Origin: Halomonas sp. ML-15
Lineage (GTDB): Bacteria > Pseudomonadota > Gammaproteobacteria > Pseudomonadales > Halomonadaceae
DNA length: 64,000 bases
Direction of reading: 5' to 3'
Assembly (NCBI RefSeq): GCF_014779595.1
Contig: NZ_JACXZT010000019.1
Location: 1,599,728-1,663,727, forward strand
The translations under genes and the position numbers were made by a program. This document shows positions 7,156 through 16,101 of this stretch, piece by piece. The notes beneath the pieces were generated by a model that had not been told where the DNA came from, searched no databases, and saw nothing but the letters and a program-made list of their open reading frames with translations. The stretch's first letter is position 1. Each line of letters opens with the position of its first letter.

Positions 7156-10104
7156 ATGAGCGAATTTTCTCCCGGTCAGCGCTGGATCAGTGACGGCGAA
7201 GCCGAGCTGGGTCTGGGCACTGTCCTGAACGTCGATTTCCGCACCGTCACCGTACTGTTCAGCGCCAGTCAGGAAACCAGAACCTATAGCGCACGCCAGG
7301 CGCCGCTGACCCGGGTAGCCTTCGGCCCCGGTGATCGCGTGCAGTCCGCCGAGGGCTGGCAGATGACCGTCGACGACAGCAAGGAGCTCGACGGCCTGGT
7401 GGTCTATATCGGCGAGGACGATCAAGGCAACCTTCGCGAGCTGCCCGAGGCGCGGCTGGCCGACAGCATGCAGTTCGATCAGGCCCGCGACCGTCTGCTC
7501 ACCGGCCAGGTCGACCGCAACGACTGGTTCGACCTGCGCTTTCGCACCCTGCACCACCACCAGCGCATCGAGCAGAATCCAGCGCTGGGCCTGGCCGGCC
7601 CCAAGATCGATCTGATCCCTCATCAGCTGTATATCGCTGATGAGGTCGCCCGCCGCCATGCCCCCAGGGTGATGCTGGCTGACGAGGTGGGTCTCGGCAA
7701 GACCATCGAGGCGGGGCTGATCCTGCACCGCCTGCTGCTCACCGGCCGCGCCGAGCGGGCGCTGATCCTGGTCCCCGACAGCCTCACTCACCAGTGGCTG
7801 GTCGAGCTGCTGCGCCGCTTCGCCCTCGACGTGCGGCTGCTCGACGAACATCAGAGCCTGGCCCACCTCGACGGCAACCCCTTCGAGTCGGCGCAGCTGA
7901 TTCTGGCCAGCCAGCAGTGGCTGTTCGCCAACCCGCAACGCCAGACCCAGGCACAGTCCTGCGACTGGGACCTGCTGATCGTCGACGAGGCCCACCACCT
8001 CGACTGGCAGCCCGACCAGATCGGCCCCGGCTATGCCTGCGTCGAGGCGCTGGCGGCGCGCACCGAGGGCGTGCTGCTGCTTACCGCCACCCCGGAGCAG
8101 ATGGGCCTGGAAAGCCACTTCGCACGCCTGCGCCTGCTCGACCCCGAGCGCTATCAGGACCTCGAGCAGTTCAAGGCCGAGGAGCAGGGCTATACCCGCG
8201 TCGCCGAGGCGGTGGATGCCCTTGAACGACTCGCCGACCCCGCTTCCGCCAGCGAGGCCGACCGCGCCTGCGTCGCCGAGGTAACCGACGACGCCGATAG
8301 CCAGGCCCTGTTGACGGTGCTGAGCTCCGCGGAAAGCAGCGACGAGCAGCGCCAGGTGGCACACCGCGAGCTGCGCGAGCAACTGCTCGATCGCCATGGC
8401 ACCGGCCGAGTGATGTTCCGCAACAGCCGGCGCCACGTCGGCGGCTTCCCGCCGCGCCACCTGCACGTCTCTACCCTGGCGCTGCCCCCGGCCTATCGCC
8501 GCGTGCTGCGCCGCCTCGAGCGCGACGAGGACTATCTCGACGAGCTGCTGATCGAGACCGAGCTCGACCACCCCGAGGTGGTGCTCTACCTCGACGCCAT
8601 GTACCGCGCCCTGCCCCACGACCCGCTCAACGAGGAGCCGTGGTGGCGCATCGACCCGCGCGTCACCTGGCTGCTCGAACTGCTCACCGAGGTCGGCCGC
8701 GACAAAGTGCTGGTGATCGCTCACGACCGCGACACCGCCACCGACCTGGCCAAGGCGCTGCTGGCACTAGGCGGCATCCACGCGCCGGTGTTCCACGAGG
8801 GACTGTCGCTGATCGAGCGTGATCGCGCCGCGGCGGCCTTCGCCGACGACGAGGAGGATGGCTGCCAGGTGCTGGTGTGTTCGGAGATCGGCTCGGAGGG
8901 GCGCAACTTTCAGTTCTGCCGCCATCTGGTGATGTTCGACCTGCCGCTGCACCCCGACCAGCTCGAGCAGCGTATCGGCCGCCTCGACCGGATTGGCCAG
9001 CGCCACGCCATTGAGCTCCACGTGCCGGTGTTCGAGACCAGCCCGGGCGAACGCCTGCTGCGCTGGTACCGCGACGGCATGGATGCCTTCAGCGCGCCTC
9101 ACAGTATCGGCAGCGACCTGTTCGAGGCCTTCGGCGATGCCCTGGCCGACGCCCTGCTCGACGAGGAGAGCCTCGCCGAGGTCATCGACGAGACGCGCAC
9201 GCTGTTCCAGGCGCGCCTCGCCGAACGCGACGCCGGCCGCAATCGCCTGCTGGAGTGGGGCGCCAGCCGCCCGGCGCGCGCCAATGCGGTGATCGATGCC
9301 ATCCGCGAGCTCGACCACGACAAGGCGCTACCGCGCTACCTCGATCAGGCGATGGATATCTTCGGCGTCGACAGCCAGGAGCTTGGCGGTCGTATCATGC
9401 ATCTGCAGCCCAGCCAGCATATGCTCGACGGCCTGCCGGGGCTGGTAAAGGGTGAGGAGGGCTTCTCGGCGACCCTCTCGCGCACGGTGGCGCTGACTCG
9501 GGACGACGTCCAGCGACTCTCCTGGGAGCACCCGCTGCTGCGCGAGATGATGGGCCGCATCCTCGATGGCCAGATGGGCAATACCGCGCTGGCGCTGCTC
9601 AAGCATCCGGCGATTCCGGCCGGCCGCCTGATGACGGAGCTGGTCTTCCGCACCCACTGTCCGGCGCCCCGACGGCTGCACCTCAACCGCTTCCTGCCGG
9701 CCACCGCGGTGCGCGTGCTGCTCGACGAGTCCGGCGCCAACCTCTCTGCCAAGGTATCGTTCAGCGGGCTCTCCAAGAACCTGCAGAAGGTCAAGAAAGC
9801 CGTGGCCCGCGATTTGATCAAGAGCCGCCACGATCAGCTGCGCGGGCTACTGATCCAGGGTGAGGCCGAAGCCGAGCGAGAGCTGCCGAGTATCGTCGAG
9901 GCGGCGCAGACGCGCATGCGCGAGACCCTCGATGCCGAGCTGACGCGCCTGCAGGCCCTCGCCGAACGCAATCCGGCGGTACGCGACGACGAGTTGCAGG
10001 CGCTGCGCGACGAGCGCACCGCCCTCGACGCCGCCATCGAGGGCACCCGCCTGCGGCTCGACGCGGTGCGCGTGATCGTCACCGTGGACAACGACAGTCG
10101 CTGA
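7156..10104 (+). CDS. rapA: RNA polymerase-associated ATPase RapA (HepA)
   Basis: This 982-residue Swi2/Snf2-type ATPase binds RNA polymerase and recycles it after termination. The N-terminus FSPGQRWISDGEAELGLGTV matches E. coli RapA almost residue for residue. Walker A lies in ADEVGLGKTIEAG (about 175-187), the DEAHH box begins at residue 277, and the C-terminal helicase half has IGRLDRIGQRH. I chose the ATG at 7156 over an upstream TTG at 7138 because it matches the family start. The gene ends 12 bases from the stop of the convergent epimerase gene. Confidence 0.96.
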   Translation: MSEFSPGQRWISDGEAELGLGTVLNVDFRTVTVLFSASQETRTYSARQAPLTRVAFGPGDRVQSAEGWQMTVDDSKELDGLVVYIGEDDQGNLRELPEARLADSMQFDQARDRLLTGQVDRNDWFDLRFRTLHHHQRIEQNPALGLAGPKIDLIPHQLYIADEVARRHAPRVMLADEVGLGKTIEAGLILHRLLLTGRAERALILVPDSLTHQWLVELLRRFALDVRLLDEHQSLAHLDGNPFESAQLILASQQWLFANPQRQTQAQSCDWDLLIVDEAHHLDWQPDQIGPGYACVEALAARTEGVLLLTATPEQMGLESHFARLRLLDPERYQDLEQFKAEEQGYTRVAEAVDALERLADPASASEADRACVAEVTDDADSQALLTVLSSAESSDEQRQVAHRELREQLLDRHGTGRVMFRNSRRHVGGFPPRHLHVSTLALPPAYRRVLRRLERDEDYLDELLIETELDHPEVVLYLDAMYRALPHDPLNEEPWWRIDPRVTWLLELLTEVGRDKVLVIAHDRDTATDLAKALLALGGIHAPVFHEGLSLIERDRAAAAFADDEEDGCQVLVCSEIGSEGRNFQFCRHLVMFDLPLHPDQLEQRIGRLDRIGQRHAIELHVPVFETSPGERLLRWYRDGMDAFSAPHSIGSDLFEAFGDALADALLDEESLAEVIDETRTLFQARLAERDAGRNRLLEWGASRPARANAVIDAIRELDHDKALPRYLDQAMDIFGVDSQELGGRIMHLQPSQHMLDGLPGLVKGEEGFSATLSRTVALTRDDVQRLSWEHPLLREMMGRILDGQMGNTALALLKHPAIPAGRLMTELVFRTHCPAPRRLHLNRFLPATAVRVLLDESGANLSAKVSFSGLSKNLQKVKKAVARDLIKSRHDQLRGLLIQGEAEAERELPSIVEAAQTRMRETLDAELTRLQALAERNPAVRDDELQALRDERTALDAAIEGTRLRLDAVRVIVTVDNDSR

Positions 10105-10116
10105 GCCGACGCCTGG

Positions 10117-11037
10117 CTAAGAGAGGATATCGGCCAGCGCTTTATCCAGGGTCGGGTAGTGGAAGGTGAACCCGGCCGCCTCCAGGCGCGCCGGTCGCAT
10201 GTCGGCGCCGGTCAGCAGTAGCCGGGACATCTCGCCGAAGGCGGTCTTGAGCACCACCGCCGGCACCGGGAAGATCGCCGGCCGCCCCAGCTGGCGCGCC
10301 AGCGTGCGGCTGAAGGCGGCGTTGGTCACCGGATGCGGCGCCGAGCCGTTAAAGGGCCCTTCCAGCTCATCGTGCTCGAGCAGGAACTCGATGGCGCGTA
10401 CCAGATCCTCACGATGCACCCAAGGCATGAAGTGGCGACCATCGCCAAAGCGCCCGCCCAAGCCCAGCTTGAACGGCGGCAGCATCTTCTGCAGGCTGCC
10501 GCCGCCCTGATCGAGTACCAGGCCGATGCGCAGCAGCGCCACCCGGGTGCCGTGCTCCGCGGCCCCGCGTGCCACGCTCTCCCAGCGTTCGCATAGCCGA
10601 TGTGCGAACTCGTCATTGAAGGCGGTCTCCTCGGTGACCGGCTGCTGCCCGGGCTCGCCCTGCTTGGGCTGGGCGCCGTAGTAGCCCATCGCCGACGCCG
10701 ACACCAGCACCCGCGGGGCCTGGTCGCGAGCGGCCAGCTGCGCGCACAGCACCACCAACTCCTGGGTGACGTCGACCCGTGAATCGATCAGCCGGCGCTT
10801 CTGCTCGTCGCTCCAGCGCTTGGCGGCGATCGGTTCGCCGGCCAGATTGACCAGCGCCTCGGGTGCCGACTCCAGCGCTTCCAGTACATTGCCGATGACC
10901 TCGGTACCCGCCGGCAAGCGTTGGCGGGCAGCGGCGGGGTCGCGGGACACCACTATCAGCTCGTGCCCGGCTTCGGCCAGTCGCTGGCACAGCCGCTGCC
11001 CCACGAAACCGCTGCCGCCGGTGATCAAGATGCGCAT
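10117..11037 (-). CDS. TIGR01777-family epimerase-like protein (YfcH type)
   Basis: This 306-residue extended-SDR protein has the nucleotide-binding motif MRILITGGSGFVGQRLCQRL at its start and VNLAGEPIAAKRWSDEQKR, the hallmark of the TIGR01777/YfcH group (SDR39U1 in animals). The Ser-Tyr region reads ASAMGYYGAQ. The biochemical role of the family is unsettled. An AGGAG element precedes the chosen ATG; a TTG two codons upstream is the only alternative. It is transcribed divergently from the FAD oxidoreductase of the light-response island, and the family is often found next to photolyase/LitR clusters. Confidence 0.87.
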   Translation of the reverse strand: MRILITGGSGFVGQRLCQRLAEAGHELIVVSRDPAAARQRLPAGTEVIGNVLEALESAPEALVNLAGEPIAAKRWSDEQKRRLIDSRVDVTQELVVLCAQLAARDQAPRVLVSASAMGYYGAQPKQGEPGQQPVTEETAFNDEFAHRLCERWESVARGAAEHGTRVALLRIGLVLDQGGGSLQKMLPPFKLGLGGRFGDGRHFMPWVHREDLVRAIEFLLEHDELEGPFNGSAPHPVTNAAFSRTLARQLGRPAIFPVPAVVLKTAFGEMSRLLLTGADMRPARLEAAGFTFHYPTLDKALADILS

Positions 11038-11081
11038 GGCCAAGCTCCTGTTTCCGAATCAGTGATGGGTTCACCACAAGT

Positions 11082-11098
11082 TATACAATGCTTGTACT
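11082..11098. promoter_or_regulatory. TATACA/TGTACT inverted element, possible LitR half-operator
   Basis: TATACAATGCTTGTACT contains the dyad TACAA-TGC-TTGTA. It lies in the divergent promoter region, with TTATAC (11081-11086) and GATAAT (11105-11110) as possible -35 and -10 hexamers of the rightward gene separated by 18 bases. The element would then sit between the hexamers, as MerR-family sites do. The half sites match the TRTACA elements found upstream of litR but with 5 instead of 12 bases between them, so binding by LitR is only a suggestion. Confidence 0.4.
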
Positions 11099-11133
11099 AT
11101 ACCTGATAATCTAGCGGACACTCTCTCAACGAC

Positions 11134-12192
11134 ATGGATAACGCCATGCCCCCGCCCTCTTCAAGCATAGCGGTGATCGGCGCCGGTATCGCCGGCCTGA
11201 GCTGTGCCCGCACACTGCGCGCCGCGGGCCACGCAGTCACACTGTTCGACAAGGGCCGCGGTCCGGGCGGGCGACTCTCCAGTCGCCGTGCGCCAGGCGC
11301 CATTGTCGACCTCGGCGCACAGTACTTCACCGCCCGCGACCCGGCCTTTCAGGCCGAGCTTGCCGGCTGGCTCGACCGCGGCCTGGTGAAGCGCTGGCCC
11401 ACCTCGCTGTGGCGCATTGACGCCCAGGGCTGGCAGCCGCACCGCGATGACCATCCACGCTACTGCGCCACGCCGCGCATGAGTGCGCTGACCCGCCACC
11501 TCGCCGAGGGGCTCACACTCACGGCCGGAGCGCGTATCCTTGGCCTGGAGCGGCTGCTCGACGGCTGGTTTCTCGAAGACGATCAGCAGCGTCGCCACGG
11601 CCCCTTCCGACGCGTGGCGATCAGCGTACCGGCACCTCAGGCCGAGGCCCTGGTGGCGACTCAGGACGACACCCTGGCCGAGGCGTGCCGCGGCATAGAG
11701 CAGTCGCCCTGCTGGGCTGGCTATGCGCTGTTCGATGCGCCGCTACCCGATCTGCCGGGGGTCGCCCGCGACTGGCAGGCAGCCTTCGTCAATGCTGGTC
11801 CGCTGCGTTTCGTGTCACGCAACCACCTTAAGCCGGGGCGCGATAAACAGGGCGAGAGCCTCACCCTGCTGGCCACCGCCGAGTGGAGCCAGGCGTGGCT
11901 GGAACAGCCCGCTGAACAGGTCGCCGACGCCCTTTATATGGCTTTTCTGGAGCAACTGCCCGCCAACGCGCTGCCGGCTGCTCCAAGGCTGCTGGCAGCA
12001 CACCGCTGGCGCTATGCCCAACCGCTCAGCGCCGCGCCGGGGCCCGGTTTCTGCCTCGGCGCTCACGGCCTGGCGCTATGCGGTGACGGCTGGCTGGGGC
12101 CGCGGGTAGAAGACGCCTGGTGCTCCGGCCGGCGTCTCGCCCAGCACTGGCTCACCCAACCCGGGTCTGACCAGCAAGCCGTCACCGGCTGA
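11134..12192 (+). CDS. Renalase-like NAD(P)/FAD-dependent oxidoreductase
   Basis: This 352-residue flavoprotein has an N-terminal dinucleotide-binding fold IAVIGAGIAGLSCARTLRA, then the GRGPGGRLSSRR and DLGAQYFTARDPAF elements that typify the renalase / COG3380 group of predicted amine oxidases. The C-terminal FAD-contact region reads CGDGWLGPRVEDAW. The ATG at 11134 and another at 11146 are both possible starts. It precedes litR on the same strand and probably belongs to the light/oxidative stress island; the substrate is unknown. Confidence 0.85.
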   Translation: MDNAMPPPSSSIAVIGAGIAGLSCARTLRAAGHAVTLFDKGRGPGGRLSSRRAPGAIVDLGAQYFTARDPAFQAELAGWLDRGLVKRWPTSLWRIDAQGWQPHRDDHPRYCATPRMSALTRHLAEGLTLTAGARILGLERLLDGWFLEDDQQRRHGPFRRVAISVPAPQAEALVATQDDTLAEACRGIEQSPCWAGYALFDAPLPDLPGVARDWQAAFVNAGPLRFVSRNHLKPGRDKQGESLTLLATAEWSQAWLEQPAEQVADALYMAFLEQLPANALPAAPRLLAAHRWRYAQPLSAAPGPGFCLGAHGLALCGDGWLGPRVEDAWCSGRRLAQHWLTQPGSDQQAVTG

Positions 12193-12248
12193 CACTACTG
12201 CAGTAAGCCTCGCCGCCGACCTGCGCTGAGGCTAGAATAGCCCTGCTT

Positions 12249-12294
12249 TATACAGGGCCATTGCTCTGTACAATATTTTGCACCATCCTGTACA
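12249..12294 (+). promoter_or_regulatory. Putative LitR operator (TATACA-N12-TGTACA plus a second TGTACA)
   Basis: TATACA at 12249-12254 and TGTACA at 12267-12272 are exactly 12 bases apart. This fits the consensus T(G/A)TACA-N12-TGTA(C/T)A that I recall being reported for class II LitR in Pseudomonas putida. A third TGTACA lies at 12289-12294, 22 bases (about two helical turns) further on. The array ends 26 bases before the litR start, placing it over the likely litR promoter, which suggests autoregulation. No hexamer pair is certain; TTGCAC at 12279-12284 is one -35 candidate. Confidence 0.6.
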
Positions 12295-12320
12295 TAAGAT
12301 ACGTTAAGGTGATCGCCGTG

Positions 12321-13268
12321 ATGGATCACCACTATGAACGAGAGGCAGCAGAGCGCATGAGCGACAAGGCGACCCACCCGGCCGATGCGCCGCTTTACCC
12401 TATTCGCGAAGTCTCACGCCTGACCGGCGTGAACTCGGTCACGCTGCGCGCCTGGGAGCGCCGCTACGCGCTGATCTGTCCTCAGCGTACGCCCAAAGGG
12501 CACCGCCTGTACGCCCGCGATGATATCCAGCGCATCGAGAGCATCCTGCAGTGGCTCAATCGCGGGGTACCGGTCAGCCAGGTACGTGAGCTGCTCGATC
12601 AGCCGCGCACCGTTGATGCCCCGGAGCCTGCCGCCGGCGACTGGCCCAGCCAGCGCCAGCAGCTGATCGCCGCCGTCGAGAGCCTCGACCTGACCCGCCT
12701 TGATACGCTCTATAACCAGTGCATGGCGCTCTATCCGGTCAGCACCTGCCTCAGCGAGCTGTTCAAGCCGGTGGTCGAGGCGCTCGAGGAGCACTGGGAC
12801 GACCAGCTCGGCGCTGCTCTGCAGCGGCGCACGCTGGAGGCATTCCTGCGCACCCGCATCGGCACCCGGCTCTACCACGCCAATCTCAGCAGTCAGGGCA
12901 CCACGGTGCTGATCAACCGCCTGCCCGACGACCACGGCACCCTATGGGACCTGCTGGTGGCCCTGGCCGCCAGCCAGGCCGGCTACCGCGTCCAGCTGTT
13001 CGACGCCCAACTGCCGCTTAACGAGCTACCCTTGGCCGTCGAGCGCCTCCGCGCCGGCGCCCTCCTGCTGTGCAGCGGCCAGTCCGAACGCGCCGATCTG
13101 ATTCGTCGCCAGCTGCCGCGCCTGGCAGACCAGTTGGAGGTGCCGGTGGGCCTGTGCGGCCCCATCGCCCGGATTCGTGCCAGCGACCTCGCCGACAGCC
13201 AGATCGCTGTGCTCGGCGACGACCCGCTGCAGGCCATGACGCGCCTGGCACCGCTGCTGCGCGCCTGA
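12321..13268 (+). CDS. litR: MerR-family light-responsive regulator, LitR/CarH-like (class II)
   Basis: This 315-residue regulator has an N-terminal MerR helix-turn-helix (about 25-95: YPIREVSRLTGVNSVTLRAW, then ERRY) joined to a helical bundle and a B12-binding-like Rossmann domain (about 190-305). CarH-type photoreceptors hold adenosylcobalamin with a Trp, a Glu-His pair 10-11 residues later, and a His in the Rossmann domain. Here Trp159 is kept, but the aligned pair is Arg169-Arg170, while His205 in LPDDHG may remain. That pattern suggests a class II LitR that does not use B12. I chose ATG 12321 because AAGGTGAT lies 7 bases upstream. The gene sits directly before phrB. Confidence 0.8.
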   Translation: MDHHYEREAAERMSDKATHPADAPLYPIREVSRLTGVNSVTLRAWERRYALICPQRTPKGHRLYARDDIQRIESILQWLNRGVPVSQVRELLDQPRTVDAPEPAAGDWPSQRQQLIAAVESLDLTRLDTLYNQCMALYPVSTCLSELFKPVVEALEEHWDDQLGAALQRRTLEAFLRTRIGTRLYHANLSSQGTTVLINRLPDDHGTLWDLLVALAASQAGYRVQLFDAQLPLNELPLAVERLRAGALLLCSGQSERADLIRRQLPRLADQLEVPVGLCGPIARIRASDLADSQIAVLGDDPLQAMTRLAPLLRA

Positions 13269-13307
13269 CCCGCGGCGCGCCCGCCCTGCCGAACAAGGAC
13301 GCCCGCC

Positions 13308-14720
13308 ATGAACGCTCAACTGGTGTGGTTTCGCAGCGATCTGCGCACCCACGACCATACCGCCCTTAGTGAAGCCGCCGCCCGCGGCCCTGTCATCGCC
13401 GTGTTCCTGCGCTGCCTCGAGCAGTGGCAGCAGCACGGCCATGGTGCCAACAAGCTCGACTTCTGGGGCCGCGGCGTGGCCGCCTTGCGCGATGATCTGG
13501 CCGGGCTCAATATCCCGCTGTTGCATCGCGATATCGGCCGTTTCGATGCCGCCCCCGAGGCCCTGCTGGCGATCGCCCGCGAGCACGCCGCCGGCGCCCT
13601 GCACTTCAACGCCGAATACCCCCTCGATGAGCAGCGTCGCGATGCGGCGGTGGCCAGCACCTTTGCCGACGCCGGCCTGGCGGTGCATCCCCATCGCGAT
13701 GCAGTGACTTTCACGCCCGGCGAGCTGCTCACTGGCCAGGGCGACTATTACAGCGTGTTCACGCCCTTCGCCAAGGCCTGGCACCGTCAGCTCGACGGCG
13801 CACGCCTGGCGCTGCGTGAGGCCCCCGCGCCACAGCCACGACTGGCCCTGGACAGCGACCCGCTACCGTCACTGCCCAGCCTAGAGGATACCCCGGTCGA
13901 TGGTCGCCTCTGGCCCGCCGGCCAGGGCCCCGCTGCGGACCGCCTGGAGCGCTTCCTGCGCTACCGGGGCAGGCACTACCGCGACCAGCGCGACTTCCCG
14001 GCCGTCAGCGGCACCAGCGAGCTATCGCCCTACCTGGCACTGGGCATGATCTCCCATCGCCAGTGCCTGCAGGCGGTAATGAGTGAAAACGGCGGTCAGT
14101 TGGCCGACGGTGATGCCGGCCTTACGGCCTGGGTCAGCGAGCTGATCTGGCGGGAGTTCTATCAGCATATCGCGGCCGGCTTCCCGCGGGTGTGCCGACA
14201 TCGTGCCTTTCAGCAGCACACCGAGGCGCTCGCCTGGCGAGACGACGAGACCGGCTTCGTCGCCTGGTGCGAGGGACGCACCGGCTATCCGCTGGTCGAT
14301 GCCGCCATGCGCCAGCTGGTGCAGACCGGCTGGATGCATAACCGCCTGCGCATGGTCACGGCGATGTTCCTGACCAAACACCTGTTGATCGATTGGCGCC
14401 GCGGTGAGCGCTTCTTTCTGCGCCATCTGGTCGACGGCGAGTTCGCCGCCAACAACGGCGGCTGGCAGTGGGCGGCCTCCACCGGCACCGACGCCGCCCC
14501 CTACTTTCGCATCTTCAACCCCACCACCCAGTCGACGCGCTTCGATCCGGATGGACGCTTCATTACCGAGTTTGTACCGGAGTTGTCCAACATGCCGCCC
14601 AAGAAGCGTCACGCGCCCGTCGGCGATCTCCTCGACGAGGCCAATTATCCGCCTCCCATCGTCGACCACAGGGCCGCCCGCGCGCGCGCGCTGGATGCGT
14701 TCAAAGCCCTGAAAGACTGA
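13308..14720 (+). CDS. phrB: Deoxyribodipyrimidine photo-lyase (class I CPD photolyase)
   Basis: This 470-residue DNA repair flavoprotein uses blue light to split cyclobutane pyrimidine dimers. The N-terminal antenna domain starts QLVWFRSDLRTHDHTAL. The C-terminal FAD domain carries GRTGYPLVDAAMRQLVQTGW, MHNRLRM and the signature WQWAASTGTDAAPYFRIFNP, so it is a true photolyase rather than a plant-type cryptochrome. Length matches E. coli PhrB (472). It starts 39 bases after litR, as in other LitR-controlled clusters where phr is light-induced. Confidence 0.96.
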   Translation: MNAQLVWFRSDLRTHDHTALSEAAARGPVIAVFLRCLEQWQQHGHGANKLDFWGRGVAALRDDLAGLNIPLLHRDIGRFDAAPEALLAIAREHAAGALHFNAEYPLDEQRRDAAVASTFADAGLAVHPHRDAVTFTPGELLTGQGDYYSVFTPFAKAWHRQLDGARLALREAPAPQPRLALDSDPLPSLPSLEDTPVDGRLWPAGQGPAADRLERFLRYRGRHYRDQRDFPAVSGTSELSPYLALGMISHRQCLQAVMSENGGQLADGDAGLTAWVSELIWREFYQHIAAGFPRVCRHRAFQQHTEALAWRDDETGFVAWCEGRTGYPLVDAAMRQLVQTGWMHNRLRMVTAMFLTKHLLIDWRRGERFFLRHLVDGEFAANNGGWQWAASTGTDAAPYFRIFNPTTQSTRFDPDGRFITEFVPELSNMPPKKRHAPVGDLLDEANYPPPIVDHRAARARALDAFKALKD

Positions 14721-14754
14721 ACTTTCACCGCCACCCTCTGAAGGGAGATACGGC

Positions 14755-15201
14755 ATGCACCGGGACCCAAGCCTGGAGGCGTTCTGCGACTTCTACAATA
14801 AGCTCGACAAAACCTCTACAAATATGCTGCCAGAGGTATACACTAGAGACGTGGTATTCCAAGATCCCCTGCACCGCATCGAGGGTATCGAGGCCCTAGT
14901 CGGCTATTTTGCCCAGCTCTATGCCAACGTCGAGACCTGTCATTTCGAGTTCGGGACGCGCCTGCGCCAGGAGGACACGGCCTTCGTCACCTGGACCATG
15001 ACCCTGCGTCACCCCAGGCTCGCCGGCGGCCGGGACTACCACGTAGAGGGCTGCTCACGGCTGCGCTTCGCCGCCAGCGACGGACCTCATGGCGAGCGGG
15101 TCTGCCAGCATCGCGACTACTTCGATGCCGGCGACCTGCTCTACGAACGACTGCCGCTGCTCGGCAGCGTGATTCGCCAGGTCAAACGCCGCGTGGGTTA
15201 G
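14755..15201 (+). CDS. SnoaL-like / nuclear transport factor 2-fold protein
   Basis: This 148-residue protein has the NTF2-like pattern of an N-terminal helix (LEAFCDFYNKLDK), then VYTRDVVFQDPLHRIEGIEA and a pairing of beta strands ending in CQHRDYFDAGDLLYERLPLL. Such SnoaL-like proteins, often called nuclear transport factor 2 family, are regular members of phrB/cfa-type stress clusters, but their function there is unknown. GGGAG about 10 bases before the ATG is the ribosome site. A 90-base gap separates it from the SDR gene. Confidence 0.82.
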   Translation: MHRDPSLEAFCDFYNKLDKTSTNMLPEVYTRDVVFQDPLHRIEGIEALVGYFAQLYANVETCHFEFGTRLRQEDTAFVTWTMTLRHPRLAGGRDYHVEGCSRLRFAASDGPHGERVCQHRDYFDAGDLLYERLPLLGSVIRQVKRRVG

Positions 15202-15291
15202 GCGCTGACACGGGCAGCGTACCCAATCACGCCCTGGCAGTGCATATGATCTGGACGGCCGGCGCCGTCGAATCGCTGGCCAGGAGGAAGC

Positions 15292-16101
15292 ATGACCACA
15301 CTGCAGCAACCCTGCCGCATCTGGTTGACTGGGGCGACATCCGGCATCGGCCTGGCGCTCGCCGAGCGCCTGCTGGCCGACGGCCACCGCGTGGCACTGA
15401 GCGCGCGCAATGTCGACAAGTTGAACACCATGGCGGCGGGCTTCGAGCACGCACTGGTGGTGCCTCTCGATGTCAGTGATCGCGGCGCCGTGCGCGCCGC
15501 CGGCCAGCGCCTCGAGACCCAGCTTGGGGGGCTCGACGTGGTGATACTCAACGCCGGCACCTGCGAATATCTCGATGCGCGCCACTTCGATGTCGACCTG
15601 GTTGAACGTGTTTTTGCGCCCAATTTCTTCGGCGCCCTCTACGCCATGGAAGCGGCACTGCCACTACTGCGCCGTGCCCGCGATCACGATGGCATCCGCC
15701 CGCTGCTGGCCGCCACCTCGAGCGCCTCGGCCTATGTGCCGCTGCCGCGCGCCGAGGCCTACGGCGCCTCCAAGGCGGCCCTCAGCTACTTCCTCGAATC
15801 GCTGCGCCTCGACCTCGATGCCGAGGGGATCGACGTCAGCGTGATTCATCCCGGCTTCGTCAAGACACCACTCACCGAGCGCAACGACTTTCCGATGCCG
15901 ATGCGCATCAGCGCTGAACAGGCCGCCGAGGCTATCGTTGCCGGCCTCAACCGGCGCCAACTCGACATCCACTTCCCCCGCCGCTTCACCAACTTGGTGA
16001 GGTTGATGGGCATCCTGCCGCCGCGGCTACGACGGCGTCTCGGCCTGCGCATGGTCAAAGACACCCAGGCCGACGGCCAGACCAGCGGAGGTGACGCATG
16101 A
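15292..16101 (+). CDS. Short-chain dehydrogenase/reductase (SDR)
   Basis: This 269-residue classical SDR has the cofactor motif TGATSGIG (residues 13-20), NAG at 87-89 and a catalytic Ser144, Tyr157 and Lys161 (YGASK). It is the first gene of a five-gene block whose members overlap by four bases, so it is translationally coupled to the FAD oxidoreductase. The C-terminus is basic and hydrophobic (LRRRLGLRMVK), compatible with membrane association. The substrate is unknown; a lipid or fatty-acyl intermediate is suggested by the Cfa-like neighbour. Confidence 0.9.
   Translation: MTTLQQPCRIWLTGATSGIGLALAERLLADGHRVALSARNVDKLNTMAAGFEHALVVPLDVSDRGAVRAAGQRLETQLGGLDVVILNAGTCEYLDARHFDVDLVERVFAPNFFGALYAMEAALPLLRRARDHDGIRPLLAATSSASAYVPLPRAEAYGASKAALSYFLESLRLDLDAEGIDVSVIHPGFVKTPLTERNDFPMPMRISAEQAAEAIVAGLNRRQLDIHFPRRFTNLVRLMGILPPRLRRRLGLRMVKDTQADGQTSGGDA

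Noticed and set aside
7012..8724. 570-codon open frame on the - strand
   Set aside because: Antisense to rapA, which is clearly the real gene.
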